Part shown: positions 52,495 to 62,094 of the stretch, in pieces
Layout of the letters: the number at the start of each line of letters is the position of its first letter
Numbering within the stretch: position 1 is the first letter of the stretch
NCBI RefSeq assembly: GCF_001767295.1
Contig: NZ_CP014944.1
Span: 3,844,001-3,908,000, forward strand
From: Colwellia sp. PAMC 20917
GTDB lineage: Bacteria > Pseudomonadota > Gammaproteobacteria > Enterobacterales > Alteromonadaceae
Direction: 5' to 3'
DNA length: 64,000 bases
Program-made: the position numbers and the translations under genes
Notes under the pieces: model-generated
What the model was told of the DNA's origin: nothing
The model's database searches: none
What the model saw: the letters and a program-made list of their open reading frames with translations, nothing else

Positions 52495-52938
52495 TTAGCT
52501 AGGTAACTCAGAGGTTAGTACCCAATAGTAATTTAGCTCTTTCATTTTATTAACGAAATCATCAAACTGTAAAGGCTTAGTAATATAGCCACTAGCACCT
52601 AAGCTATAACATTCCTCTATTTCGGGTGCTGTGCTTGACGTACTTATCATTACCACAGGAATAACACACAGAGTTGGATCGGCTTTGATTATTTTTAACG
52701 TTTCTATACCGCCTTGTCTTGGCATTCTAATATCGAGAAAGATAATATCTGGACGCGTAAATTGACTACTATCTTCAAAGGGGGCTTCATTTCTCAAGTA
52801 AGCAACCGCTTGCTCACCATCCATAACATGCGCAATTGTATTTTTAATATTAAAATCACTAAAAGCATCCATCATCAGTTCAGCATGATCAATATTGTCT
52901 TCAACCATTAAGGCTGAAATTGCTTTAAGATTATCCAT
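52495..52938 (-). CDS. Single-domain response regulator
   Basis: The 147-residue protein is a stand-alone receiver. The acidic pair is in MVEDNIDHAELMMDAF, the phospho-acceptor Asp in IIFLDIRMPRQGGIETL, the switch Ser/Thr in VVMISTS, and Lys in GYITKPL. The N-terminal EDNxDHAEL and the R-MP-x-x-GG pattern are like the receivers of phytochrome-type and other multi-kinase systems. It has no output domain, so it must act by protein contact or phosphate transfer. It is 36 nt after the REC-kinase gene on the same strand, forming a two-gene operon. Confidence 0.9.
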   Translation of the reverse strand: MDNLKAISALMVEDNIDHAELMMDAFSDFNIKNTIAHVMDGEQAVAYLRNEAPFEDSSQFTRPDIIFLDIRMPRQGGIETLKIIKADPTLCVIPVVMISTSSTAPEIEECYSLGASGYITKPLQFDDFVNKMKELNYYWVLTSELPS

Positions 52939-52974
52939 AATTTTTCCCTGTCTGTTTAGCGATACTAAAACGAT

Positions 52975-54066
52975 TTAACCAGTTTGTTTAGCTATTACTT
53001 TGACTTTCTTAAATTTTACGGTAAATAGACTTCCTACACCTAATTCAGATTTCGCTTCGATACTACCACTATGATGTTCAATAATACGCTTAACAATACT
53101 TAAGCCTAAGCCTGAGCCTGAGAATTTTTTACCATTAACTAGTCGATTAAACGGCGAGAATATTTTATCAACATGTATTGGATCGAAACCGATACCATTG
53201 TCTTGCAATAACACTTTAATATAATTACCGGTATCATCCATGACTATGTCGATAATTGGTAAGCTATTATTAAATTTTATGCTGTTAGCAATTAGATTTT
53301 GGAACAATAGTTGTAACAAAGCAATGTTACCTGAGATATTAGCCAGCTCATCCGGTATATTCACTTTAAAATCCGTTTGTATTGTGTCTTTAAGTGATCT
53401 AACCGCTTTAGTAATAACCTGCTTTAAGTTAACTGTTTCGAATACTTGATTTGTATAGCCTACAGATAAGTAACTTTGTAAGTCTGATACTAAGCTATGT
53501 ACATCCGTGGTACTTTTCTCAAGGTAGTCAAACCATTTTAATTCATTGGGTGTACAGTCTATTCTTGAGGTTAAATCAGCTTTTAATGCCTTAGACACCC
53601 CCATAATACGACTAATATGACCATTGAAATCATGAGACAAGCTAGCACAAAATGCTTGCATGTCTTGATTATATCCAGCAAATTCTTGTTGGTGCCTAAA
53701 TCTCTCTATAGCATAACAACATGTTTTATATAATAACTGTGGTGTTAATTCGTCTTTAGATAAATAATCTTGAACACCTTTGTTGAGCAATGTTTGCGCA
53801 ATTTCAATACTGTTTACTGAGGTCAATATCACCATTGGCAAGGGATTCGTTTGTAGACTTAACCACAGTACAGTTTCCCTTATAGTGGAATCAGGCAGTT
53901 GTAAGTCACACAGGCATATATCAAAGTGTTCAGAGGAAAGTCTTGCAGCACCTGCAGATAAAGTTTCTGACCTTACGACATGAACATGTATTTCTGTAAT
54001 AGATGCAAAAGCATCTTCAATAATCTCAAAATGATCAGGGTTGTCCTCTATTACCATTACTTTCAT
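52975..54066 (-). CDS. Receiver-histidine kinase (REC-HisKA-HATPase)
   Basis: The 363-residue soluble protein has an N-terminal receiver (about 1-120; VIEDNPDHFEIIEDAF and Asp in ICLCDLQLPDS). A kinase follows with the His in FCASLSHDFNGHISRIMG near 142 and an HATPase with NLIANSIKFNN, DNGIGFD and GSGLGLSIVKRI. Such reversed-order proteins receive phosphate from another kinase and then signal through their own. It precedes the single-domain receiver at 52495 and is divergent from the REC-GGDEF-EAL gene, so the three likely form one network. Confidence 0.9.
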   Translation of the reverse strand: MKVMVIEDNPDHFEIIEDAFASITEIHVHVVRSETLSAGAARLSSEHFDICLCDLQLPDSTIRETVLWLSLQTNPLPMVILTSVNSIEIAQTLLNKGVQDYLSKDELTPQLLYKTCCYAIERFRHQQEFAGYNQDMQAFCASLSHDFNGHISRIMGVSKALKADLTSRIDCTPNELKWFDYLEKSTTDVHSLVSDLQSYLSVGYTNQVFETVNLKQVITKAVRSLKDTIQTDFKVNIPDELANISGNIALLQLLFQNLIANSIKFNNSLPIIDIVMDDTGNYIKVLLQDNGIGFDPIHVDKIFSPFNRLVNGKKFSGSGLGLSIVKRIIEHHSGSIEAKSELGVGSLFTVKFKKVKVIAKQTG

Positions 54067-54243
54067 GATATGTGTTTTCCTATGTCATTAATGAAATGCG
54101 AATATATCGATGAAAATTAGACATTATCAACTTAGGTTGCTAATGTAAATGTGTATCAATTGTATTGTTGATTTTCAGAACAGGTTATGGATGTCCTTGT
54201 GTTTGTGTGTAAAAGCAGATGTTCATACCAGGATGGGTACTAA

Positions 54244-55950
54244 ATGAGAATTTTGATTGTTGATGACGATGAAATTGATAGTGCGCTGGTAAAAAGAGCG
54301 TTGAGTACATCTTTACAAAATAGCTACGAAGTGAAAGAGGCTGACTCTGTCGCCAAAGGGCTTGCCCTAATTGAAGCAGAAACCTTTGATGTTATTTTAC
54401 TTGATTATCATATGCCTGAAGTTAACGGTATTGAAATGATTATCGACATTCGTTCTCGCCCAAATCTTGGTAATACCGCTATTATTGTTATTAGTGCCGC
54501 ACAAGACAGTTCAATTGCGTTGAACTGTATTGAAGCTGGAGCACAAGACTTTATCCCTAAAATTGACATCTCGCATGTCAAACTCCATCAAGCGATTATA
54601 CATTCTAAGAAACGCTTTGAAATGGAGCAGCAAATGCATGAAAGCTACTTAGCTTTAAAAAACATGGCTGAAACAGATCAATTAACGGGTCTACATAATC
54701 GCTATTATTTTGATGAAACCCTCAAGTTTATGATTGCTAATAGCGACCGTTCAAAGCTATCTGTCGGTATGCTAGCCTTGGATTTAGACGACTTTAAACA
54801 TGTTAATGACTCACTGGGCCATCATGCAGGAGATCAATTACTGGTCGATTTGGTTGGCAGAGTTAAAGAATGCTTAAGGATCAATGATGGTTTCGCTCGA
54901 CTAGGTGGTGACGAATTTGCTATCACCTTAGCCAATGTCCATTCTGTCGAAGAAGTTAATATGATCGCCAATCGTATTTTAACATCATTTCAAAAGCCAT
55001 TTTTAATCGATGGTCATCGTATTAAATGTACTATTAGCATGGGAGCTGCCTTATACCCAAATGATGCGGATAGCCGAGTACAATTGGTCAAGTGCGCTGA
55101 TATAGCGATGTACAGAGCAAAACAAAATGGTAAAAACGCTTTAAGATTCTATGAATCGCATTATCAAAATGAATTTAATCGCCGTTTTTTGATTCAAAGT
55201 GAAATGAGTGAAATCCTACGTAAATCATCGTTTAGACTATTTTATCAACCGGTATTTTGTGCAGACAACGATCAAATTACCGGGGTTGAAGCCCTTATTA
55301 GATGGCCTGAATCACCGAAGTCATATACGCCTGATGAATTTATTCCTGTTGCTGAAGAAACACGATTGATTCATGATCTCGGTCAATGGGTACTTACCAC
55401 CGCACTAACTGACTTAGCATCATGGCAAAGACGATTTGCCGATGATTTCTCCATGGCCATCAATATCTCAGCCTTACAATTGCAAGATCCCCAATTAACT
55501 AAAAAAATAAAAGACGAAACGACACGGCACGGAGTTCTACCTAGTACCATTATCTTAGAAATCACTGAAACAGCACTTTTAGAAGACGATGAAGTAACGC
55601 GAGAAACACTTCATTCATTATCATCTCAAGGTTTCCAAATAGCATTAGATGATTTTGGTATGGGATTTTCTTCTATTGCTCATTTAAATAACTTCCCTAT
55701 TGATATCGTTAAACTCGACAAGTCTTTACAAAACAAGGAGCCAAACGTTAATAAGAAAAAAAGCTTGCTTGAAGCCGTTACAATTATGCTTAAGCTTCTT
55801 GATTTCATTGTTGTTGCTGAAGGTATAGAAACAGAGAGTCAGTTATTAGTTTGTCATGAGCTTAAAATAGATAAGATACAAGGTTATTTACTGGGTAAGC
55901 CTATGCCAGCACATATGTTAGAAGAAAAGTTGCTTGCACAGAGCGCATAA
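54244..55950 (+). CDS. REC-GGDEF-EAL c-di-GMP signalling protein
   Basis: The 568-residue protein has a receiver (1-125; VDDDEIDSALVKRAL and Asp in VILLDYHMPEVNG) and a GGDEF domain (about 145-300) with intact LGGDEFAI and the RIND inhibition site five residues before. The EAL domain (about 320-560) has EALIRWPESP, DDFGMGFSSIAHL, KLDKSL and AEGIETE. Both catalytic centres look intact, so it may make and break c-di-GMP under phosphorylation control. It is divergent from the REC-kinase gene, 177 nt away. A link to the c-di-GMP riboswitch gene is possible. Confidence 0.94.
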   Translation: MRILIVDDDEIDSALVKRALSTSLQNSYEVKEADSVAKGLALIEAETFDVILLDYHMPEVNGIEMIIDIRSRPNLGNTAIIVISAAQDSSIALNCIEAGAQDFIPKIDISHVKLHQAIIHSKKRFEMEQQMHESYLALKNMAETDQLTGLHNRYYFDETLKFMIANSDRSKLSVGMLALDLDDFKHVNDSLGHHAGDQLLVDLVGRVKECLRINDGFARLGGDEFAITLANVHSVEEVNMIANRILTSFQKPFLIDGHRIKCTISMGAALYPNDADSRVQLVKCADIAMYRAKQNGKNALRFYESHYQNEFNRRFLIQSEMSEILRKSSFRLFYQPVFCADNDQITGVEALIRWPESPKSYTPDEFIPVAEETRLIHDLGQWVLTTALTDLASWQRRFADDFSMAINISALQLQDPQLTKKIKDETTRHGVLPSTIILEITETALLEDDEVTRETLHSLSSQGFQIALDDFGMGFSSIAHLNNFPIDIVKLDKSLQNKEPNVNKKKSLLEAVTIMLKLLDFIVVAEGIETESQLLVCHELKIDKIQGYLLGKPMPAHMLEEKLLAQSA

Positions 55951-56013
55951 TTTAATGGTTTTATATATCACTAATCCTAACGTATAACTTGATATAAGTG
56001 GAGTGAGCAATCG

Positions 56014-57231
56014 ATGATATCAGCTTTAATACCCGACAATGAACTCGCTCGTTTAGCAGCATTAGATGAGTATAATATTTTAGATACGCCATCTGAGCTA
56101 GCCTATGATCAGCTCACCGAGCTTGTCTCCAGTGTCTGTGGTACTCCTATTGTGCTAATTTCTTTTATCGACGAAAAGCGACAATGGTTTAAGTCTCATT
56201 ACGGGCTTGAAGTAGGAGAGACTCCGCGTGATATTGCCTTTTGTGCGCATGCTATTCATCATGATGACGTCTTTGAAATACAGGACAGTCGTAAAGATAA
56301 ACGTTTTCATGACAACCCTTTAGTAACCGGACCCGCTCAAGTTATTTTTTATGCAGGTGCTCCATTGATAACACCTGAAGGTCTAAGGTTGGGGACTTTA
56401 TGTGCCATCGACAACAAACCGTCACAATTTACCGATATTCAAAAAAAACAGTTAACCATTATTGCTCAGCAAGTTGTTGCCCATTTAGAGCTCAATAAAG
56501 TTGCCCGTATCAAAGATAGCCTTGTTTCGAAGTCGTTGTCATTAACGAGTACATTAGTGGCAAAAAATAAGGAACTTGAACAGTTTGTTTTTGCGGTATC
56601 ACATGACTTGAAATCACCTTTGGTCACTATTAACGGTTTTACGTCCACGTTAGCAAAAGAATTATTGTCTCAAACTACCGAAAAGCAGCAGCACCGTTTT
56701 AGCAGAATACTTAAAAATGTTCAGCATATGGGGGATCTGCTGACTAATTTACTTGAGCTTTCTAGAGTCATGAAAGGGGATATCACTAAAGAACCTCATG
56801 ATGTAACTAGTCTTATTGAAAAAAATTGGCAGAGATTGTTAACTAAAAACAGAATATTGAACGCTGAGCTTATCTTAACTAGACCCTTACACTCCATTTT
56901 GACTCATCAGCCACTTTTTTCACAATGTATCGATAACTTATTAAAAAATGCCTTGCAATATCGGAGCGTTGAGCGGGATCTACAAGTAAAAATTCATACT
57001 GAAGTATCAGATACATCGATATCTTTATTTATCCGTGACAATGGCTTGGGTATCGAAAATAATGATCACGCACGTGCTTTTCATATTTTTGAGCAGATTG
57101 TTGAAGGTGAAGGGACTGGAATTGGCTTGACTATTGTTAAGGCAGTAATGGAAAAACACAGCGGTTTAGTGACTCTAACCTCTGAAATAGATCAAGGATG
57201 TTGCTTTGAATTGCTTTTTCCAAAAATATAA
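56014..57231 (+). CDS. GAF-domain histidine kinase
   Basis: The 405-residue soluble kinase has a GAF domain (about 18-165; VSSVCGTPIVLISFIDEKRQ and AGAPLITPEGLRLGTLCAID). HisKA follows with the His in FVFAVSHDLKSPLVTINGF near 194. The HATPase has NALQYRS, DNGLGIE and GTGIGLTIVKAV. There is no membrane segment. The phospho-acceptor region (VSHDLKSPLVTI) is the same as in the membrane kinase at 57882, so both may serve one partner. A small membrane protein of the ethylene-receptor type lies between them, 43 nt downstream. Confidence 0.92.
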   Translation: MISALIPDNELARLAALDEYNILDTPSELAYDQLTELVSSVCGTPIVLISFIDEKRQWFKSHYGLEVGETPRDIAFCAHAIHHDDVFEIQDSRKDKRFHDNPLVTGPAQVIFYAGAPLITPEGLRLGTLCAIDNKPSQFTDIQKKQLTIIAQQVVAHLELNKVARIKDSLVSKSLSLTSTLVAKNKELEQFVFAVSHDLKSPLVTINGFTSTLAKELLSQTTEKQQHRFSRILKNVQHMGDLLTNLLELSRVMKGDITKEPHDVTSLIEKNWQRLLTKNRILNAELILTRPLHSILTHQPLFSQCIDNLLKNALQYRSVERDLQVKIHTEVSDTSISLFIRDNGLGIENNDHARAFHIFEQIVEGEGTGIGLTIVKAVMEKHSGLVTLTSEIDQGCCFELLFPKI

Positions 57232-57273
57232 ATATAAATATAAATATAAAAATAATCCATATTAGGAATACCT

Positions 57274-57822
57274 ATGAACGAATGGTTACAGCAATTTGCT
57301 AACCCCAATTTTATGCCACACGGACATTGCTACCTTTGGCGACCCGATATTTTATGGACCCATGTTATCTCTGATATCACTATAGGTGTAGCCTATTATC
57401 TGATCACTATTATTTTGGGTATATTACTCTACAAGAGAAAAGAAAGTGTGCCATATAAAGATATATTTGCCTTATTTATGGCGTTTATTTTCTTTTGTGG
57501 TACCACCCATTTTGTCGCTATTTATGTTACTTGGTATCCTGCGTATGAGTACCAAGGCTGGATAAAAGCCTTAACCGCTTTTACTTCTATTTTGACTGCC
57601 ATTGTTTTAGCACCAAGATTACCCGATCTTATTCAATTACCGGGTGTCGAAATTAAATATCATGATGCACTAAAGGAAGTTGAGGCGTTAAAACATAAAA
57701 ATGCCCAAATGAGTTCAGTTTATTCTGCAACACTCGACCGAGAAGAACGCGTCATCGAATTAAAAAAAGAAGTTAATGCCTTGATGATCGAACTTAAGCG
57801 AGAGCACGTCTACGATGTTTAA
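57274..57822 (+). CDS. Free-standing ethylene-receptor-like (ETR1 N-terminal) membrane protein
   Basis: The 182-residue protein has three membrane helices (about 28-52, 64-86, 97-115) followed by a coiled coil (about 130-178) and then stops; no GAF or kinase domain. It matches the ethylene-binding domain of plant ETR1 and its bacterial relatives: W28-H30-V31-S33-D34, then Y41, I72, C75 and H79. In ETR1 the ligand- and copper-binding residues are Asp25, Tyr32, Ile62, Cys65 and His69. D-to-Y (7), I-to-C (3) and C-to-H (4) spacings agree. I infer a Cu(I)-dependent small-molecule sensor that signals via its coiled coil to a neighbouring kinase. It is flanked by kinase genes, 43 and 59 nt away. 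Confidence 0.87.
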   Translation: MNEWLQQFANPNFMPHGHCYLWRPDILWTHVISDITIGVAYYLITIILGILLYKRKESVPYKDIFALFMAFIFFCGTTHFVAIYVTWYPAYEYQGWIKALTAFTSILTAIVLAPRLPDLIQLPGVEIKYHDALKEVEALKHKNAQMSSVYSATLDREERVIELKKEVNALMIELKREHVYDV

Positions 57823-57881
57823 CTTCGCCGCGTTGTCTATATTAAATTTTTATTGCACATTCGCTTTTATTTGGAATATTG

Positions 57882-59318
57882 ATGAATTCTAAGAATTCGG
57901 TGTTAACTGCGCTATTATTATTCTTTATCACACTAGAAGTCCTTATTGCACTCGATTACGTATCGAAACAAAAAGACATGCGTGAGCAACGCGTTTCGGT
58001 GTATTCGGTTATTATCAAACTGCAAAGTCAGATTGGTTATGTTGGTTTAATACATAATTTTAAAAATGCGATCTTACGGCCCAATGAACCGCACTATCGG
58101 GCGGATGCTTTTGAAAACTACCGTAAGGCAAACATCCAATTAGATAAACTAGAAGCACAAGGTGCGTTAATTCTTGGGCAACTTAACATGTTAGCGGTAA
58201 GAGACATGCTGATGGCTTATAAGGAAAGGTTATCCTTGTTACCAGCCTTGACAGAGAAAAATATGAGCATAAGTGAAGTCGATAATTATTTGCGTTACGA
58301 CGATGAGCCTTCTCATATTGAAATAAAAGTTGTCGCTGATAAAATTGCGATTTTACTTGAAGAGCAGATGTCTGGCTTACTTCATAATAGCCTTAAATTT
58401 GGCTTTATTGTGCTAGTTGCTTTGTTATTGACCTTAGTCGCCATCATCCGTTTTTTCTTTAAAGATCAGCAGAATGCACTTGCGCAAAGTACTATGTTAA
58501 ACATTAAGATGGAAAGGCATAAAGCTGAGATGGCTCGTTCACAAGCCATCTTATTGAGTATGATGGAAGATGTTGAAAAAGAAAGACGTCAAGCGATTAA
58601 ACTCAACAAGCAATTAGTTAATAAGAACAAAGAAATGGAACAGTTTATCTATACCGTTTCACACGATCTTAAATCGCCATTAGTCACCATTTCCGCTTTT
58701 AGTCATAAATTACAATTAGAACTTGTTGATAAGTTGACCGAAAAGCAAACATATCGCATGAGTCGCATCATCGAAAATGTTGATAATATGGAGAGGGTAT
58801 TAACCGATTTACTCGATTTATCTCGTATTGTTCAACAAGCTATAGAAACCTCTGCGATTAATGTTAAGCAAGTCGTCGAACAACAAAGTGCCGCATTAGA
58901 AGAGGGACTTCTCAAAGCCAATGCTACTATTAACCTAGCTGACAATTTACATACCGTAAATGCCAATCAACGCTTGGTGTCTGAGGGGATACTGAATTTA
59001 CTCAGCAACGCCATACGCTATCGAGATCCAGTGACTCCTTTGCTTATTGACATTTTTACCAGCCAAACAAAATTATCGACAACAATTCATGTAAGAGACA
59101 ACGGTATAGGCATTGACTCAAAATACCATAGCTTAATTTTTGGTATCTTTGAAAAGCTTTCCGCAACAAAAGGTACTGGCGTTGGCTTAACGATTGTTAA
59201 AACAATAATGGATAAGCATAACGGCAAGGTGCTACTTACTTCAGCACTGGGCGAAGGGTGTTGTTTTTCTCTTGAATTTCCGAACGATGTCAAAGGTAAT
59301 AATAAAACAGTGACTTAA
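57882..59318 (+). CDS. Membrane sensor histidine kinase
   Basis: The protein has about 478 residues from ATG 57882 (a TTG one codon earlier is less likely). TM1 (about 6-26) is followed by a helical periplasmic domain of about 140 residues with no recognised family. TM2 (about 170-192) and a coiled coil follow. HisKA has the His in FIYTVSHDLKSPLVTISAF near 263, and the HATPase has NLLSNAIRYRD, DNGIGID and GTGVGLTIVKTI. It lacks a receiver domain. The kinase core is close to that of the GAF kinase two genes upstream. It probably phosphorylates one of the receivers in the cluster. Confidence 0.9.
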   Translation: MNSKNSVLTALLLFFITLEVLIALDYVSKQKDMREQRVSVYSVIIKLQSQIGYVGLIHNFKNAILRPNEPHYRADAFENYRKANIQLDKLEAQGALILGQLNMLAVRDMLMAYKERLSLLPALTEKNMSISEVDNYLRYDDEPSHIEIKVVADKIAILLEEQMSGLLHNSLKFGFIVLVALLLTLVAIIRFFFKDQQNALAQSTMLNIKMERHKAEMARSQAILLSMMEDVEKERRQAIKLNKQLVNKNKEMEQFIYTVSHDLKSPLVTISAFSHKLQLELVDKLTEKQTYRMSRIIENVDNMERVLTDLLDLSRIVQQAIETSAINVKQVVEQQSAALEEGLLKANATINLADNLHTVNANQRLVSEGILNLLSNAIRYRDPVTPLLIDIFTSQTKLSTTIHVRDNGIGIDSKYHSLIFGIFEKLSATKGTGVGLTIVKTIMDKHNGKVLLTSALGEGCCFSLEFPNDVKGNNKTVT

Positions 59319-59400
59319 CATTGATAACGGATTCAAGATATTGCTCACACTAATTTTAATGGGTTATTATTTATCTAATATCATTTATTTTTTTTACTAA

Positions 59401-59435
59401 AAAGCCGCGTTTACTTATCAAGTAAACGCGGCTTT
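59401..59435. terminator. Bidirectional terminator between kinase and ygiQ genes
   Basis: A perfect 16-bp stem (AAAGCCGCGTTTACTT and its complement) around an ATC loop, with T residues after and A residues before. It can stop both convergent genes. Confidence 0.92.
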
Positions 59436-59453
59436 ATTTTTGGGCAGATAATA

Positions 59454-61784
59454 TTACTTTTTCTTTTTACCAAATGGTTGCTTTGGCTTTCTATCATCAA
59501 ACTGGTTTTCAGAGAAACGTGTTAAGCCTTGCTTACTTTTCTCAGCAGCTGAACTTGTCGACGGCTTCTTGCCATAAGCCGGCTTAGTTGTTACTGGCTT
59601 TTTGCCAAAGGTGGTTTTATTTCCTTTAGCGTTATTTTTTCCTTTACCGTTATTCTTATAGTGTTGCTGTTCTTTCTCGCCACGGGTTTCGTTGGGTACC
59701 AGACAGCCCGGTTTAGAACCAATTAGCGTCTTTCCTAAGCCCATTTTAGTAAAAGCTTGGCGAAGCATCGGCCAGTTAGCGGGATCATGATAACGTAATA
59801 TAGCTTTATGTAAGCGACGCTGAATAGTGCCTTTAGGTACGGCAACACTCTTGCTGTTTTTATTAACGTTTCGCAGTGAATCTATTTCAGTGTGGTACAA
59901 AGTGGTGGCATTGGCTAAAGGTGATGGATAAAAGTTTTGAACTTGGTCTAATTTAAAATCATTACTTTTTAACCAAAGTGCTAAGTTAACCATATCACGA
60001 TCTGTTGTGCCTGGATGTGCAGAAATAAAGTATGGAATTAAATATTGTTTTTTACCGGCTAACTTAGAGTAATGATCAAACATTTCTTTAAATTTATCAT
60101 AGCTGCCCATACCTGGCTTCATCATGCTATTTAAAGGACCTTCCTCAGTATGCTCTGGGGCTATTTTTAAGTAACCTCCAACATGATGTGTCGCTAGTTC
60201 TTTGACATATTCCGGATCTTGAATCGCTAAATCGTACCTAACGCCTGATGCGATTAATACTTTCTTGATACCAGGTATTTTTCTTGCAGCACGATATAGC
60301 TCAATAGTAGGCGTATGATCTGTATCTAAATGACCACATATTGTTGGCCATACACAAGAGGGTTTACGACAGGTTGCCTCAGCTTTTTCACTTTTACAAT
60401 TTAGCTGATACATATTGGCGGTAGGACCACCTAAGTCAGATATTACACCGGTAAATCCTGGTACTTTTAGTTGAATATCTTTTATTTCATTGAGTATTGA
60501 TTCTTGTGAACGACTCTGAATAATTCTGCCTTCATGCTCTGTTATCGAACAAAAAGTACAACCACCAAAACAACCACGCATGATGTTAACCGAAGTTTTT
60601 ATCATGTCATAGGCAGGGATTTTTGCATCACCGTAACTTGGGTGCGGTACTCGGGCATAAGGTAAGCCAAATACACCATCCATTTCACTTTCTGTTAAGG
60701 GGGTTGCAGGTGGATTTAACCAAATAAGTCTGCTGCCATGACGCTGTACTAAAGGTTTAGCAGAAGTAGGGTTAACTTCCTGGTGAAAAATACGCGAAGC
60801 ATGGGCATACAATACTTTATTATCACGTACTTGTTCGAAAGTAGGTAAGTTAATATAAGTTGTTTCCCAAGGCTTCTTTTTATCGGCCCAAGATTTATTT
60901 TTATGTTGCTCTGCCCGATGCGGTGTCAGTTCAATCACTTGTGCTGTTTTGGTTATATCAGTGTCGGTGTTTTTAGCCGCAGCATCTGCTTCTGCACTGT
61001 TCTCAGAACAATCAGTAGAGGTGATTTCTTGATAAGGACTGATTATTGGGTCTATTTTACCGGGTTTATCTATCGAACGAGAGTCGATACCTTTCCAGTT
61101 GGGTAATACTTGGTTAGCAAGAAAAGCACTACCGCGAACATCAGTGATATTTTTAACTTCCTCACCATTTGCAATACGGTGGGCAATTTCAATTAAGGGG
61201 CGTTCGGCATTACCGTAGACGAGGATATCTGCTTTTGAATCAAATAATACCGATTGACGTACTTTGTCTGTCCAGTAATCGTAGTGGGCAATGCGACGTA
61301 AACTTGCTTCGATGCCGCCAATAATTACCGGCACACCTTTATAAGCTTCTTTACAGCGCTGAGTATATGCAGTTACTGCTCTGTCTGGACGTTTGCCGCC
61401 TTCATCGTTTGGCGTGTAGGCATCGTCATGACGCATTCGACGTTCAGCAGTATAACGATTGATCATTGAATCCATATTTCCGGCTGTAACGCCAAAAAAT
61501 AGATTAGGCTGACCTAACTCCATAAAGGCATCTTTGGTATGCCATGCAGGTTGAGCGATAATACCAACACGAAACCCTTGCGACTCTAACATCCGACCAA
61601 TAATTGCCATTCCAAAACTTGGATGGTCAACATAAGCATCGCCAGTTACTAAAATAATATCACAAGAATCCCAACCAAGCGTGTCCATCTCACTTCGAGA
61701 CATAGGTAAAAACGGCGCTGTTCCATAGCATTCAGCCCAGTATTTTGGGTATTCGAACAATGAGGTTTTTACTTGTGTGAGCAT
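59454..61784 (-). CDS. YgiQ-family radical SAM protein
   Basis: The 776-residue protein has the radical SAM cluster motif [16 protein letters not shown] near residue 403, the YgiQ N-terminal domain ([30 protein letters not shown], resembling cobalamin-binding folds) and [12 protein letters not shown]. The Lys-rich, low-complexity tail (about 690-776) with repeated KKP(S/V)T-type units is variable in the family. The function is unknown; YgiQ proteins are widespread and may act in RNA or protein modification. It is a single gene with an obvious terminator. Confidence 0.93.
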   Translation of the reverse strand: MLTQVKTSLFEYPKYWAECYGTAPFLPMSRSEMDTLGWDSCDIILVTGDAYVDHPSFGMAIIGRMLESQGFRVGIIAQPAWHTKDAFMELGQPNLFFGVTAGNMDSMINRYTAERRMRHDDAYTPNDEGGKRPDRAVTAYTQRCKEAYKGVPVIIGGIEASLRRIAHYDYWTDKVRQSVLFDSKADILVYGNAERPLIEIAHRIANGEEVKNITDVRGSAFLANQVLPNWKGIDSRSIDKPGKIDPIISPYQEITSTDCSENSAEADAAAKNTDTDITKTAQVIELTPHRAEQHKNKSWADKKKPWETTYINLPTFEQVRDNKVLYAHASRIFHQEVNPTSAKPLVQRHGSRLIWLNPPATPLTESEMDGVFGLPYARVPHPSYGDAKIPAYDMIKTSVNIMRGCFGGCTFCSITEHEGRIIQSRSQESILNEIKDIQLKVPGFTGVISDLGGPTANMYQLNCKSEKAEATCRKPSCVWPTICGHLDTDHTPTIELYRAARKIPGIKKVLIASGVRYDLAIQDPEYVKELATHHVGGYLKIAPEHTEEGPLNSMMKPGMGSYDKFKEMFDHYSKLAGKKQYLIPYFISAHPGTTDRDMVNLALWLKSNDFKLDQVQNFYPSPLANATTLYHTEIDSLRNVNKNSKSVAVPKGTIQRRLHKAILRYHDPANWPMLRQAFTKMGLGKTLIGSKPGCLVPNETRGEKEQQHYKNNGKGKNNAKGNKTTFGKKPVTTKPAYGKKPSTSSAAEKSKQGLTRFSENQFDDRKPKQPFGKKKK

Positions 61785-62094
61785 AATTTGGCCTAGGATT
61801 GTGTTAATAAGATTTTATTGTCGCTGGTCAATACAAAAAACAATAATTTGTTGTATAGAACAAGGCGCGCGATTATAGCAAATTATCATTTTAATTGTAT
61901 CCTTTATTGATGCATGGGCATGATTTAAAAAGCCTCCTTACATTATGACGCAACTTTATTGCGGTTGGTCGCATAAGATTACACTTTGCCGCCAGTTAAA
62001 TTTACTATTTGATTGTATAAATTTATCGGGTTGAGTATAACTAACTATCTGATGTCCATTCTCAAAATTCACGATTAAAATAAGTCTCTTACCT
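61785..62094. other. Divergent intergenic region
   Basis: 310 nt between the ygiQ-family and peptidase genes. It must hold both promoters. I see no gene or structured RNA in it; AACAATAATTTGTT near 61850 is a small imperfect palindrome of unknown meaning. Confidence 0.5.
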
